Source: Butyricicoccus pullicaecorum (GTDB lineage: Bacteria > Bacillota > Clostridia > Oscillospirales > Butyricicoccaceae). Taken from it: 64,000 nt of DNA. Numbering within the stretch: position 1 is the first letter of the stretch; each line of letters begins with the position of its first letter. A program made the position numbers and the translations under genes. The DNA is taken from the NCBI GenBank assembly GCA_018366035.1, contig JAGZIW010000007.1:1-64000 (forward strand), given 5' to 3'. The notes under the pieces are model-generated. The model did no database searches. It was not told the DNA's origin and saw only the letters and a list, made by a program, of their open reading frames with translations. Of the stretch, positions 1 to 8,412 are shown piece by piece.

Positions 1-1
1 T

Positions 2-238
2 GAGGACGGTATTCTGGTATGGGTAGACTCCGGCGAGCTCTCCTACTGTCTGTTTGTAGATGAGCTGCTGGGCGAGCAGCAGGTCGTTGTCAAGCCTCTG
101 CCATCTTACCTGAACAACTTCAATATCAAAAATTCAGGTATCACTGGCTGTACCATCATGGGCGACGGCAATATCAGTATTATTCTTGATGTCGGCAATC
201 TCTACACAGCCGCGCACAACGGCAATATGCTGCAATAA
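2..238 (+). CDS. cheA: CheA chemotaxis histidine kinase, C-terminal end (partial)
   Basis: Only the last 78 residues are inside the window; the 5' part lies to the left. They match the regulatory P5 domain of CheA, the CheW-like SH3 fold that couples the kinase to CheW and receptors: the segment 'ELLGEQQVVVKPLP' and the closing 'GNISIILDVGNL' strand are typical of it. CheA autophosphorylates and passes phosphate to CheY, CheB and CheV. The stop lies 27 bases before cheW, so they are probably cotranscribed. The catalytic and HPt domains cannot be inspected. Confidence 0.88.
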   Translation, partial: EDGILVWVDSGELSYCLFVDELLGEQQVVVKPLPSYLNNFNIKNSGITGCTIMGDGNISIILDVGNLYTAAHNGNMLQ

Positions 239-265
239 ACCCAAAGAAGAAAGGAGAGGCACGTT

Positions 266-742
266 ATGCCTACTGAATCCATAGATACGATTGATGTGCT
301 GAAGAAGGAGCACGTCTATAATGATGCCATGGCAAAATACCTGACCTTCTATACCGATAATTTACTATTCGGCGTCAACGCCTCCTACGTGGTTGAAATC
401 ATTATCAATCACGCACTCACTTCCCTGCCCATGACCCCAAATTATGTAAAGGGTATCATCAATCTGCGCGGTCAAATTATCCCAATTATTGATATCCGTC
501 TGCGCATCGGGCGCCCCGAGGCGGAAACTGACAGCACGGTATGTATCATTGTGCTGGATATCGAAGGCACGCAAATCGGTATCCTAGTCGACCGCGTTGC
601 ACAAATGGTTGATATCGATGAATCCCAGCTCTCTGTCAGCCTTGTAAGCGATCAGCAGCTTGTAAGCGGTATGATTTCTCTGGAAGACGACGGCAATACC
701 ATGCTTGTACTGGATTGTGCACGCATGATCAGTGAAGTTTAA
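266..742 (+). CDS. cheW: CheW chemotaxis coupling protein
   Basis: A 158-residue single-domain CheW protein, the cytoplasmic adaptor between chemoreceptors and CheA. After about 25 residues of leader the CheW fold begins at 'KYLTFYTDNLLFGVNASYV'; the family hallmarks 'VKGIINLRGQIIPIIDI' (residues ~61-77) and 'GILVDRVAQMVDI' (~105-117) are present. The length is normal. The ATG at 266 has the strong Shine-Dalgarno AGGAGAGG 7 bases upstream. It sits between cheA and cheR in a che operon. Confidence 0.95.
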   Translation: MPTESIDTIDVLKKEHVYNDAMAKYLTFYTDNLLFGVNASYVVEIIINHALTSLPMTPNYVKGIINLRGQIIPIIDIRLRIGRPEAETDSTVCIIVLDIEGTQIGILVDRVAQMVDIDESQLSVSLVSDQQLVSGMISLEDDGNTMLVLDCARMISEV

Positions 743-762
743 GCGCTCGGAGGAAAAAATAG

Positions 763-1572
763 ATGCTTGACCTCTCCGATCATGATTTTCACCGTCTTAC
801 CAGTTTCATCAAAACAAAATTTGGTATTGATCTGACGCGCAAGCGTCAGCTCATTACCAGCCGTATGTCTACCACGCTCCTGTCACAGGGATATCGGGAT
901 TTCAGCAGCTACGTCGACCATATCCTGACCGCGGCAACGCAGGAGGATATCGAAACGCTGCTCAACAAACTGACTACCAATTATACTTATTTCATGCGTG
1001 AGCAGACGCACTATGACTTTTTCCGAAACACCATTCTGCCTGAAATGATCCATCGGCATGCACGCGATCATGTGCTGTCTATCTGGTCGGCAGGCTGTTC
1101 CTCCGGCGAGGAGCCCTACAATATCTCAATGATCCTTATGGACTATTTGGGCGCATCTGCGGCGCATTGGGATACACGTGTGCTTGCAACAGATATCTCA
1201 CAGCGTGTCCTCTCGGCTGCACAAAAGGGTACCTATGACCTTCCCTCCGATTTTCCATCGAGCTGGAAACAAAAATATTTTGTAAAAGAGGCAAACAGTT
1301 CTTTATATACAGTTGCTCCGGTTATCCGTAAAAATGTGATTTTCCGCACATTTAATCTAATGGACCCGATTCAGTTTCGACTCAAATTCGATGTCATTTT
1401 CTGCCGTAATGTTATGATTTATTTCGATCAGCCGACAAAGGACGCGCTTGTACAGCGTTTTTATAACGCCACTTCGTCGGGCGGTTACCTGCTGATCGGA
1501 CATTCAGAAACTGTAAATAAGGACACCAGTCCCTATCAATATCTCCAGCCCGCAACCTACCGCAAGGCATGA
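763..1572 (+). CDS. cheR: CheR chemoreceptor glutamate methyltransferase
   Basis: A 269-residue S-adenosylmethionine-dependent methyltransferase that methylates receptor glutamates during adaptation. The N-terminal helical domain (~1-75) is followed by the conserved 'TTNYTYFMREQTHYDFF' stretch (71-87) and the SAM-binding loop 'WSAGCSSGEEPYN' (108-120); 'FDVIFCRNVMIYFD' (~209-222) and 'LLIGHSETV' complete the fold. The Shine-Dalgarno GGAGG is 10 bases before the ATG, and the gene starts 20 bases after cheW. An intrinsic terminator follows it directly. Confidence 0.96.
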   Translation: MLDLSDHDFHRLTSFIKTKFGIDLTRKRQLITSRMSTTLLSQGYRDFSSYVDHILTAATQEDIETLLNKLTTNYTYFMREQTHYDFFRNTILPEMIHRHARDHVLSIWSAGCSSGEEPYNISMILMDYLGASAAHWDTRVLATDISQRVLSAAQKGTYDLPSDFPSSWKQKYFVKEANSSLYTVAPVIRKNVIFRTFNLMDPIQFRLKFDVIFCRNVMIYFDQPTKDALVQRFYNATSSGGYLLIGHSETVNKDTSPYQYLQPATYRKA

Positions 1573-1580
1573 GGCCTCCC

Positions 1581-1615
1581 ATTGCCCGACGCTTTTCGCA
1601 CGGGCAATTTTTGTT
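1581..1615 (+). terminator. Intrinsic terminator after cheR
   Basis: An 8-bp stem attgcccg (1581-1588) / cgggcaat (1601-1608) with a 12-base loop is followed by a T-rich tail. It lies between cheR and cheB, so cheB expression either depends on read-through or on a promoter in the short stretch 1616-1661, where I see no convincing one. It may set a lower level of cheB than of cheA-cheW-cheR. Confidence 0.75.
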
Positions 1616-1661
1616 ATCGGTCGAGTGAACGAATCGATTCTATGGAAAGGACCTGTATATT

Positions 1662-2714
1662 ATGCAAACCGCTAATAAAATTCGCGTACTTATTGTTGAT
1701 GACTCCATCATCGCCCGACGGGTTCTCGACGATGGGTTATCCCGCGACCCACGATTAGAGGTTGTTGGTCATGCGATCAACGCTTCCGATGCGCGCCGCA
1801 AAATTGCTCTGTTAAAGCCAGACGTCTTAACACTAGATGTAGAAATGCCCGGTCAAAGCGGACTTGAATTTTTGAAGGAATATATTCCGCAGAACCCGAT
1901 TCCCGTCGTTCTGTGCTCCTCCCTGAATATCCGCGTGTTTGATGCGCTTTCTGCCGGCGCCGTGGACTTTGTCCGCAAACCGGATATGTCGCTTCCAAGC
2001 AGTGTAGATCTGTTCCAGCGAGAGCTTGCGCTCAAGGTTCGCGCTGCCTCCCGCGCACACGTCCGCACCGCCGCGACGATTCAGAGAACCCTGCGCGCAC
2101 ACCCCACCTCTATTCTTCCTCCGCTCACCAGCAATTCCTTAAACGATGTCATCATTGCACTGGGCGCCTCCACAGGCGGCACAGAGGCAACCTTAGAAGT
2201 GCTGCGTCATCTGCCTGCCAACACCCCGGGCATTGTCATCGTGCAGCACATGCCGGTCGGTTTTACCGGAATGTATGCCGAACGCCTCAACCGCATTTGT
2301 AAAATGGAGGTACGTGAGGCAAAGAACGGCGACCGTATCGAGCGCGGGCTTGTCCTAATCGCCCCGGGCGATATGCAGATGAAGGTCGTGCATACCGGAA
2401 ATGGTTATACGGTATCCTGCCTCAACGAACCAAAGGTCAGCGGGCACCGTCCCTCTGTCGATGTGCTGTTCCACTCCATGGCACAGTCTGTCAAATGCAA
2501 ACAGATCGGCATCATTCTGACCGGAATGGGACGCGATGGAGCAAGCGGTCTACTGGAAATGCGCCAGCGCGGTGCTTTTACCATCGGACAGGACGAGGCG
2601 ACCTCGGTCGTCTACGGAATGCCTATGGAAGCCTACAAATTGGGTGCTGTCTGTCATCAGGAGCCGCTCGAGCACATTTCCGATGTGCTGCTGCGCCACC
2701 TCGGTACACTCTAG
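1662..2714 (+). CDS. cheB: CheB receptor methylesterase/glutamine deamidase
   Basis: A 350-residue two-domain protein: an N-terminal receiver (phosphoacceptor D59 in 'LTLDVEMPG', acidic pair D13-D14) and a C-terminal methylesterase. The catalytic triad is visible as S170 ('GASTGG'), H196 ('VQHMP') and D292 ('GMGRDGASG'). It removes methyl groups added by CheR and is activated by CheA. The Shine-Dalgarno is GGAAAGGA. It is separated from cheR by a terminator but on the same strand. Confidence 0.96.
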   Translation: MQTANKIRVLIVDDSIIARRVLDDGLSRDPRLEVVGHAINASDARRKIALLKPDVLTLDVEMPGQSGLEFLKEYIPQNPIPVVLCSSLNIRVFDALSAGAVDFVRKPDMSLPSSVDLFQRELALKVRAASRAHVRTAATIQRTLRAHPTSILPPLTSNSLNDVIIALGASTGGTEATLEVLRHLPANTPGIVIVQHMPVGFTGMYAERLNRICKMEVREAKNGDRIERGLVLIAPGDMQMKVVHTGNGYTVSCLNEPKVSGHRPSVDVLFHSMAQSVKCKQIGIILTGMGRDGASGLLEMRQRGAFTIGQDEATSVVYGMPMEAYKLGAVCHQEPLEHISDVLLRHLGTL

Positions 2715-2858
2715 GAAATACTCTGATATTATATGTCCTGATACTGCCAGATTTCTATTTTCAATCTTAGAATCTGCGCAGCATCGGGGCATATTTTTAT
2801 TTATTATGATTCCTCCTGAATTCGATCATATTTCTTGAGAAAAATTTCAATTCCCCTC

Positions 2859-2885
2859 TTATATTTCCTGAAAAATGTACGATAT
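2859..2885 (+). promoter_or_regulatory. Candidate sigma-28 promoter of the flgM-fliB operon
   Basis: The arrangement TTATATTT (2859-2866), 11 bases, TACGATAT (2878-2885) resembles the sigma-28/sigma-D consensus TAAAGTTT-N11-GCCGATAA/T, with 5/8 and 6/8 matches. It lies 46 bases before flgM, in the largest gap of this operon (2715-2930). flgM and flgK operons are classically sigma-28 targets, so the position makes sense. A sigma-A -10 (TATAAT, 2887-2892) overlaps but has no good -35. Confidence 0.45.
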
Positions 2886-2930
2886 TTATAATGTATTCAG
2901 CGATCTATTATCTTTGAGAGGAGTGATCCT

Positions 2931-3224
2931 ATGCAGATCCTCAACAATTATATATCGCCTGTCTCTCCACGCATGATCCGCTCCGGAGAACGTATCGATT
3001 GCGAGCCGCACCGTGAGGACGTCGGAAATTTTGACAAAGTCACCTTGCAGCGCAGCAATCTCTCGCCGGAGCAGTCTTTCACGCTTGAAATGATTGGTCG
3101 TGTTACGCAGGAGGTTCGCGCCGCTACGACTACTGGCGATATCCAGTCGCTCCATGACAAGGTCGCTGCAGGACAATATCAAATTGATGTAGATGAAATT
3201 GTACGCCGTATTCTGCTCCAATGA
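2931..3224 (+). CDS. flgM: FlgM anti-sigma-28 factor
   Basis: A 97-residue protein with the C-terminal FlgM signature 'GQYQIDVDEIVRRIL' (~81-95), the helices that clamp sigma-28. FlgM holds FliA inactive until the hook-basal body is done and FlgM is exported or otherwise removed. The N-terminal half is weakly conserved, as is usual. The Shine-Dalgarno GAGAGGA precedes the ATG. It is the first gene of the late operon and its target FliA is encoded at 25297-26070. Confidence 0.9.
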   Translation: MQILNNYISPVSPRMIRSGERIDCEPHREDVGNFDKVTLQRSNLSPEQSFTLEMIGRVTQEVRAATTTGDIQSLHDKVAAGQYQIDVDEIVRRILLQ

Positions 3225-3236
3225 GGTGACCCTTAC

Positions 3237-3686
3237 ATGACGCATATTGAAGAATTTGGTAAGCTGCTCGATGACTTTTCCAAGGTCTTTGACCAGCTCA
3301 ATACTTTGCAGCAAGAAAAAATTCAGGCTGTACATCAAGATGACTTGCCGGCACTGGAACACTGTATGCAGCGCGAACAGGCGATATCGCTGCAAATCCG
3401 CGGTATGCAGCGTCAAAAAGCAAAAGTGGACGAGGCACTTGGACTCCAAAATGTCTCTTTCCGTCAGCTTTCTGACCATCTTTCCGCAGAAGATCAAAAG
3501 CAGCTCGCCCCTGTACTCAAGCGTTTTGAAGCAGCCTATGAACTATACAGCAGTTCGGCAGCAGCCTCTCAGGCGATTTTGGAAACCACTCTGCGTGAAA
3601 TCGACCATGCACTCGAGGGCGCAAGCGAGACTGCAAAACCAAACCGCCCAACCAAACATGGCAGCTTTACCGATCTCAAGGCCTAA
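3237..3686 (+). CDS. flgN: FlgN export chaperone for FlgK/FlgL
   Basis: A 149-residue, strongly helical, charged protein of FlgN type: long amphipathic helices with 'LLDDFSKVFDQLNTLQQEK' near the start and no membrane segment. FlgN binds the C-terminal helices of the hook-filament junction proteins FlgK and FlgL and brings them to the export apparatus. The identification leans on its position 12 bases after flgM and 30 bases before flgK, the canonical order, as well as on composition. Confidence 0.85.
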   Translation: MTHIEEFGKLLDDFSKVFDQLNTLQQEKIQAVHQDDLPALEHCMQREQAISLQIRGMQRQKAKVDEALGLQNVSFRQLSDHLSAEDQKQLAPVLKRFEAAYELYSSSAAASQAILETTLREIDHALEGASETAKPNRPTKHGSFTDLKA

Positions 3687-3716
3687 GCCATCACACTTTA
3701 TTATGGAGGAAATAAC

Positions 3717-5978
3717 ATGATTTCGACCTTTGGCAGTTTCTCGATGGCCAAGCTCGGCATTCGTTCGAGCCAGCAAGGCCTTCAAATCACGGGAAACAAC
3801 ATCACAAACATCAACACAAATGGCTACACCCGTCAGCGCATCAACCAAATCAGCCTGTATCATGGTACCGCAGACCGCTATTCTGTTTCTACCGATGTAC
3901 GTATGGGTATTGGCTCTCTGGTAACCAGTGTCAGCCAGATTCGTGACCCATTCCTTGATATCCGTTACCGCAACGAGGCGTCCAATGTCGGTTTCTATGA
4001 TGAAAAGCTTGGCAACCTCGAAGAATTGCAGGCGGTTCTCGACGAGGTCTCCAAGGACGGTATCCACACAAATATTGAGGAGATCCGTACGCAGCTTCAA
4101 AATCTTGCCAACAATCCAACCTCTGCTGAGAATGATACGCTTGTTCGAAGCGCATGCCAGAAGTTGGTTTCCCTGCTCAATAAATATTCTGCCGACCTCA
4201 AAACCCAAAAGGAAAATGCACTTGAGGGCTTTGACCAAAATGTAGATCAGGTAAACGACATTCTGTCCCAGATTCGCGACTTGAATGTTGAAATCCGCAA
4301 GAGCCAGATCCACGGTGACCCCGCTCTTGAAATGATCGATAACCGAAACCTGTTGATTGACCAACTGTCTGAAATGACTAAAATCAAGGTCACTTACTCC
4401 AAGGAGCAGGTAAGTTCCGGTATCTTTGTCGACAAGCTGACCATTGAAATGGACGCGCCGGGACAAGACCCTGCAAACCGTCCCATTCTGGTAGATGGCA
4501 GCTTTGCAAACAAGCTGGAAATTTCTCCGCTTGGTCCAGATGGCAAGCCCGATTCCGCTGCTGAGGATTATGAAATCCATCTCGGCGGCTTGACCAACAC
4601 CAAGGGTGACTCCCCGCTGCTCGCTGAAATCAAGGAGCAGATGGAGAACCTCAACAACCTTACAAATTCCATGCAGGGTGTGAACCAGCAGCTTTCTGAT
4701 GTGAATAAGCAGATGGAGGCTTGGAAACAGTCCCTTGGTGCAAATAACCTTACAGATAAAGATTTTATCGGCGCTGACCGTGATAAAAAACTGCAAGAAC
4801 TGCAAAAGGCAGTTGATGATGCTCGTAATGCTTTGGCGCAAAAGCCCGGCGACACCACACTTATTAACAATTTGAAAGACGCGCAGAAAAAGCTTGATAC
4901 TTTCCACAATCTGGATAAGCAAAAGCAGTCTCTTGACCGCCAGACAGCAGAACTGGAAAAACAGTTTAACAATCAATTTACCGCGCTCCAGAACAGACTG
5001 ACTGAGCAGGGACAAGGCTTGACCGTGACAAAACAGCAAAATGGTGATGGTACATTTAGTGTTACCGTCACTGGCGGTAATCCTGCACTAAACCAAACAC
5101 TGGTAGATGGAACGAAGCCCAATGATAAACCACTACAGTTTAGTGTAGAAGCCACTCAAACAGGACTTGACCTAAAGCTTAATGGCACCACATTCGGCAA
5201 TAAAACACAGCAGGACGTAGAAAATGCCGCACATAAAAATGATAAGCTGGCGGAAAAGGACTGGTACGGTGTCCTCAAGGCTGACCTTGAGTACCTCAAC
5301 GGCAAGGGTGAATTTGGCAATCCGCCTTCTGAGATTCGCGGTATTGCATACTACCAGCGCTCTCTGGATTCCCTCGCGCAGACGCTTGCCAAGACAATGA
5401 ATGATATGAACCGTCCTCTGGAATTGGGTCCTGATGGAAAACCAGTAATGGGTCCTGACGGCAAACCAGCCCGCAAGGAGGCAAATCTGTTTGAATCCAA
5501 CGATCCAAACAATAAGAACATTACCGCGTCTAACATTTCCATTTCCAAGGGCTGGCTTGATGGTACGGTTAAAATCACCACGTCTGTTGACCCTGCTGCC
5601 GGCAGTGGTGACAACAGCAATGTACTGAGCATGATCCAAGCGCTCAACGATAACCATAGCTTTGTCGCACTGGATAAGGACGGCAATCCGATTCAGGACA
5701 ATGGTCAAAACCGCAACTTCTTCACCGGTTCCTTTGAGGGTATGTTTACCAACATGAACGCTATTTTGGGTGCGGATATGGCGTCAACGGGCACTCTGCT
5801 CAACAACTATTCGATTGCAGCGACCGAACGTGCCGTTGCGCGCGACAACGTTTCCTCGGTTGACCTCAATGAAGAAGGCATCAATCTTGTACAGTACCAG
5901 AAATCATTTGCTGCTGCCTGCCGCGTTATGACGACACTAGATGAAATGCTGGATTCCGTGCTCAGCATCAAGCGCTAA
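3717..5978 (+). CDS. flgK: FlgK hook-filament junction protein (HAP1), enlarged
   Basis: A 753-residue FlgK, well above the roughly 500-550 of most homologues. The N-terminal D0/D1 ('GIRSSQQGLQITGNNITNIN') and C-terminal D0 ('NLVQYQKSFAAACRVMTTL') are well conserved. The extra length lies between about residues 290 and 520: a long coiled-coil-like helical segment (Q/K/E/N-rich, ~302-425) and a beta-rich part. Three copies of 'GPDGKP' occur (around residues 275 and 571-584, the last two in tandem). It caps the hook and seats the first filament subunits. The Shine-Dalgarno is GGAGG; no frameshift is seen. Confidence 0.96.
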   Translation: MISTFGSFSMAKLGIRSSQQGLQITGNNITNINTNGYTRQRINQISLYHGTADRYSVSTDVRMGIGSLVTSVSQIRDPFLDIRYRNEASNVGFYDEKLGNLEELQAVLDEVSKDGIHTNIEEIRTQLQNLANNPTSAENDTLVRSACQKLVSLLNKYSADLKTQKENALEGFDQNVDQVNDILSQIRDLNVEIRKSQIHGDPALEMIDNRNLLIDQLSEMTKIKVTYSKEQVSSGIFVDKLTIEMDAPGQDPANRPILVDGSFANKLEISPLGPDGKPDSAAEDYEIHLGGLTNTKGDSPLLAEIKEQMENLNNLTNSMQGVNQQLSDVNKQMEAWKQSLGANNLTDKDFIGADRDKKLQELQKAVDDARNALAQKPGDTTLINNLKDAQKKLDTFHNLDKQKQSLDRQTAELEKQFNNQFTALQNRLTEQGQGLTVTKQQNGDGTFSVTVTGGNPALNQTLVDGTKPNDKPLQFSVEATQTGLDLKLNGTTFGNKTQQDVENAAHKNDKLAEKDWYGVLKADLEYLNGKGEFGNPPSEIRGIAYYQRSLDSLAQTLAKTMNDMNRPLELGPDGKPVMGPDGKPARKEANLFESNDPNNKNITASNISISKGWLDGTVKITTSVDPAAGSGDNSNVLSMIQALNDNHSFVALDKDGNPIQDNGQNRNFFTGSFEGMFTNMNAILGADMASTGTLLNNYSIAATERAVARDNVSSVDLNEEGINLVQYQKSFAAACRVMTTLDEMLDSVLSIKR

Positions 5979-5999
5979 TGATACAGGAGGTAACCTACT

Positions 6000-7085
6000 A
6001 TGTTAAGAATTTCCTCTGCGGGTGTAATCCGCAGTTATCGTTCCAATCTCATGCGCTCACGCGCAAACCTAGAGGCTGCGCGCCAGACCGCATCGGACTT
6101 CCGGACCTTCCGCAACTTCAGCGACAATCCGGCAGCCGCAACCCGTTCTTTCAAGCTGATTCGCTCCTATGGCAAGACCGATAACTACATTCAGAACAGC
6201 AAGGCTGTTACCGAACGTCTCGATCAGGTTTGGAGCAGCGCGATGGAAGTCAGCGACCTTGCAGACAAAATCGACAGTGATATCTCAGCTGGCATGAACG
6301 GCGACAAGGACCACGATTCCCGTAAGCTGATTGCAGAGACAATCCGCGGCAACATGGAGTCCATGGTACAGTCCCTAAACGCAAAATACAACGATGACTT
6401 TATATTCGGCGGACAGGCAACAGATGAACCGCCTTTCTCTCTGGACGAGGACTACAACCTGTACTACCGCGGCATCAACGTAGACACAGGTATTGTGAAG
6501 GATTCCAATCCGCCGGTGGAGGCAGAGCTGACACTCTCTGACGGCACCACATTAAAGGGTATGGAGGTTTTGGAGCATTACTCCAAGGAAAGCCTGTATA
6601 CCGATATCGGTCTGAGCATGCAGAACAACGATGGCACCATGGGTAACTTTACCTCGTCCAGCGATATCAACGTTTCGAGCGCAATGGACATTTCCATGCC
6701 CGGCATCAGCGTGATTGGTTTCGGTAAAGATGACAAGGGCAATGTGAAAAACGCGATCAGTCAGCTGCGTGAAATCGCCAATGAGATTGAGAAAGAAAAG
6801 CCGGATATCGATAAGCTGAGTGAAATGCGCACGCGCTTTGGCGACACTCGAAATGATATCCGCAAGGCGATTTCCACCGTTGATACCCGTGCAAATTTCG
6901 TAAAGACAAATACAGAACGCCTGCAGTCCAATGCGGATTCCATGTACACACAGATTCATGACCTGACACAGGTCGACCCTGCGCTGGCATATACGAACCT
7001 TACTTTTGCGCAAACCTATTATAACTCTGCCATCAAAATCGGCAACAGCATTTTAGACCAGTCGTTCATTGACTACATGAAATAA
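6000..7085 (+). CDS. flgL: FlgL hook-filament junction protein (HAP3)
   Basis: A 361-residue flagellin-fold protein that joins FlgK to the filament. It has the FlgL N-terminus 'MLRISSAGVIRSYRSNL', the conserved 'NDDFIFGGQATDEPPF' (~132-147), and a C-terminal D0 helix rich in N/T/Y ('ALAYTNLTFAQTYYNSAIK'). It is somewhat longer than the ~300-residue Bacillus protein. The Shine-Dalgarno AGGAGG lies 9 bases before the ATG at 6000; the gene follows flgK by 21 bases. Confidence 0.94.
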   Translation: MLRISSAGVIRSYRSNLMRSRANLEAARQTASDFRTFRNFSDNPAAATRSFKLIRSYGKTDNYIQNSKAVTERLDQVWSSAMEVSDLADKIDSDISAGMNGDKDHDSRKLIAETIRGNMESMVQSLNAKYNDDFIFGGQATDEPPFSLDEDYNLYYRGINVDTGIVKDSNPPVEAELTLSDGTTLKGMEVLEHYSKESLYTDIGLSMQNNDGTMGNFTSSSDINVSSAMDISMPGISVIGFGKDDKGNVKNAISQLREIANEIEKEKPDIDKLSEMRTRFGDTRNDIRKAISTVDTRANFVKTNTERLQSNADSMYTQIHDLTQVDPALAYTNLTFAQTYYNSAIKIGNSILDQSFIDYMK

Positions 7086-7116
7086 ATAAAACTATAGTAT
7101 CAGGGGGTGATCACCT

Positions 7117-7719
7117 ATGGAACAACTGTTAAGTATTAAAACCGTACCAATCCAGATTGAAATGAAAGTCAATCATGCCAAGCTGGAGTACGCACGCGGC
7201 ACAGCGGAACTCGAAATCAACCGTGACAAGGGTGGTCTAAGCATTCATAGCCGACCCATTCGGCTAAATTTAGACACATTTGAGGCACGCAATTCCCTTT
7301 CTCCGACAACGTTCCGCAGCGTGGAGCAGGCGGCGCAGAAAGGGAAAAACGCTGTCTATGAGGCGATGGCGACCGCTGGGCGTCATGGTCAGCTGCTGCT
7401 CAAGGCACAGGTTGGCGAGGAACTGGAAACACAGTTTTCCAAAGAATCCACACACGTCAACACCGAGTTTGGGCTGACTTTCCTGCCCTCAACCGGTCCG
7501 GAAATCTCATGGGACCCGGGAGAAATGTCTATCCGTTATGAGATGGATAAGCTGGGCTTTGACTGGAAGATGAACGAAGGCAGCTACGAGTTTACCCCGG
7601 GCAATATCGAGATTTCCGTCACACAGCGCCCTGATGTTGTCATCGAATATATTGGGGGTCCACTCTATGTTCCGCCGTCTGCTGACCCAGACTACGAACC
7701 AATTGATGTGAATGCATGA
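7117..7719 (+). CDS. YviE-like flagellar-locus protein (DUF6470 type)
   Basis: A 200-residue soluble protein without signal peptide or membrane segment. It begins 'MEQLLSIKTVPIQIEMKVN' and later has 'ISWDPGEMSIRYEMDKLGF', features of the YviE/DUF6470 family found between flgL and fliW in Bacillus and Clostridia. The function is not established; the constant neighbourhood points to filament assembly or FliW/CsrA control. The last 4 bases overlap the fliW start, suggesting translational coupling. Confidence 0.8.
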   Translation: MEQLLSIKTVPIQIEMKVNHAKLEYARGTAELEINRDKGGLSIHSRPIRLNLDTFEARNSLSPTTFRSVEQAAQKGKNAVYEAMATAGRHGQLLLKAQVGEELETQFSKESTHVNTEFGLTFLPSTGPEISWDPGEMSIRYEMDKLGFDWKMNEGSYEFTPGNIEISVTQRPDVVIEYIGGPLYVPPSADPDYEPIDVNA

Positions 7720-8180
7720 TGAAAATTCAAACAAAGTATTGTGGAGAAATTACATATCAAACCGACGAGCTCATCTGTTTCCCAGATGGGCTATTCGGTT
7801 TTGAGGAGGAACATGAGTTCCTGCTGATTCGGCTCGAAGATGACGAAGCTTCTCCCTTCTGTCTGCAAAGCACAAAAAATCCAGAGCTTGCATTTATTGT
7901 GCTTGACCCCTTCCAGCTGGTGCCGGATTATGCCCCCGACCTGTCCGACGAGGACTGTGACCGTCTGGGTGACCCAACCGGCGAACATATTGCACTCTAT
8001 ACCATCTGTGTCCTGCGTGACCCGATGACCGAAAGCACAGTGAATCTGCGCTGTCCCATTGCCATGCACATGGACACCCGCACCGCCTTTCAGGTCATGC
8101 TGAACGGCGACAACGGCTATACCTTCCGGCACAAGCTCTCTGCGCTTGCCTCCCCTGCAAAGGAGGGACCCTCATGTTGA
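7716..8180 (+). CDS. fliW: FliW flagellar assembly factor, CsrA antagonist
   Basis: A 154-residue FliW. Recognisable parts are 'ELICFPDGLFGFEEEHEFLL' (~18-37), 'PFCLQSTKNPELAFIVLDP' (~47-65) and 'YTICVLRDPMTESTVNLRCPI'. In Bacillus subtilis FliW binds either flagellin or CsrA; when flagellin leaves the cell, freed FliW removes CsrA from the hag leader. All three parts exist here: FliW, CsrA immediately downstream (7-base overlap) and fliC with matching leader sites (11413-11451). Confidence 0.95.
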   Translation: MMKIQTKYCGEITYQTDELICFPDGLFGFEEEHEFLLIRLEDDEASPFCLQSTKNPELAFIVLDPFQLVPDYAPDLSDEDCDRLGDPTGEHIALYTICVLRDPMTESTVNLRCPIAMHMDTRTAFQVMLNGDNGYTFRHKLSALASPAKEGPSC

Positions 8181-8407
8181 TTCTACAACGCCGTAAGGGC
8201 GAGGCCGTACAAATTGGGGACGATATCACAGTAACGGTTACAGAAATCGGTACAGACCGTGTACGGCTGGCAATTGACGCCCCACGGGAAACCCCGATCA
8301 AGCGTACCGAACTGCTGGAGGCCGCACGCATGAATCAGGAGGCGGCCGCCGGCACCTCCCCTGCTGCCCTGCGGCAGCTGTTTCAATCCCCAACGAATAA
8401 GGAGTAA
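8174..8407 (+). CDS. csrA: CsrA RNA-binding translational regulator
   Basis: A 77-residue CsrA dimer subunit. The RNA-contacting residues are intact: L4 and R6 ('MLILQRRKGEAV') and R44 ('APRETPIKRTEL'). It represses translation by binding GGA motifs in leaders. The last ~25 residues (after residue 50) form a small Ala/Gln/Ser-rich tail. The start overlaps the end of fliW by 7 bases, which would couple production of regulator and antagonist. The likely target is the fliC leader. Confidence 0.96.
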   Translation: MLILQRRKGEAVQIGDDITVTVTEIGTDRVRLAIDAPRETPIKRTELLEAARMNQEAAAGTSPAALRQLFQSPTNKE

Positions 8408-8412
8408 CCATT

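Noticed and set aside
2864..2892. Sigma-A promoter with TATAAT at 2887-2892 before flgM
   Set aside because: The -10 is perfect but the -35 (TTTCCT/TTCCTG) is poor; the overlapping sigma-28 arrangement fits the gene content better. Both could be used.
3543..5039. 498-residue open frame antisense to flgK
   Set aside because: Fully contained in flgK on the other strand; composition is the mirror of a coding strand, no family resemblance and no convincing ribosome-binding site.
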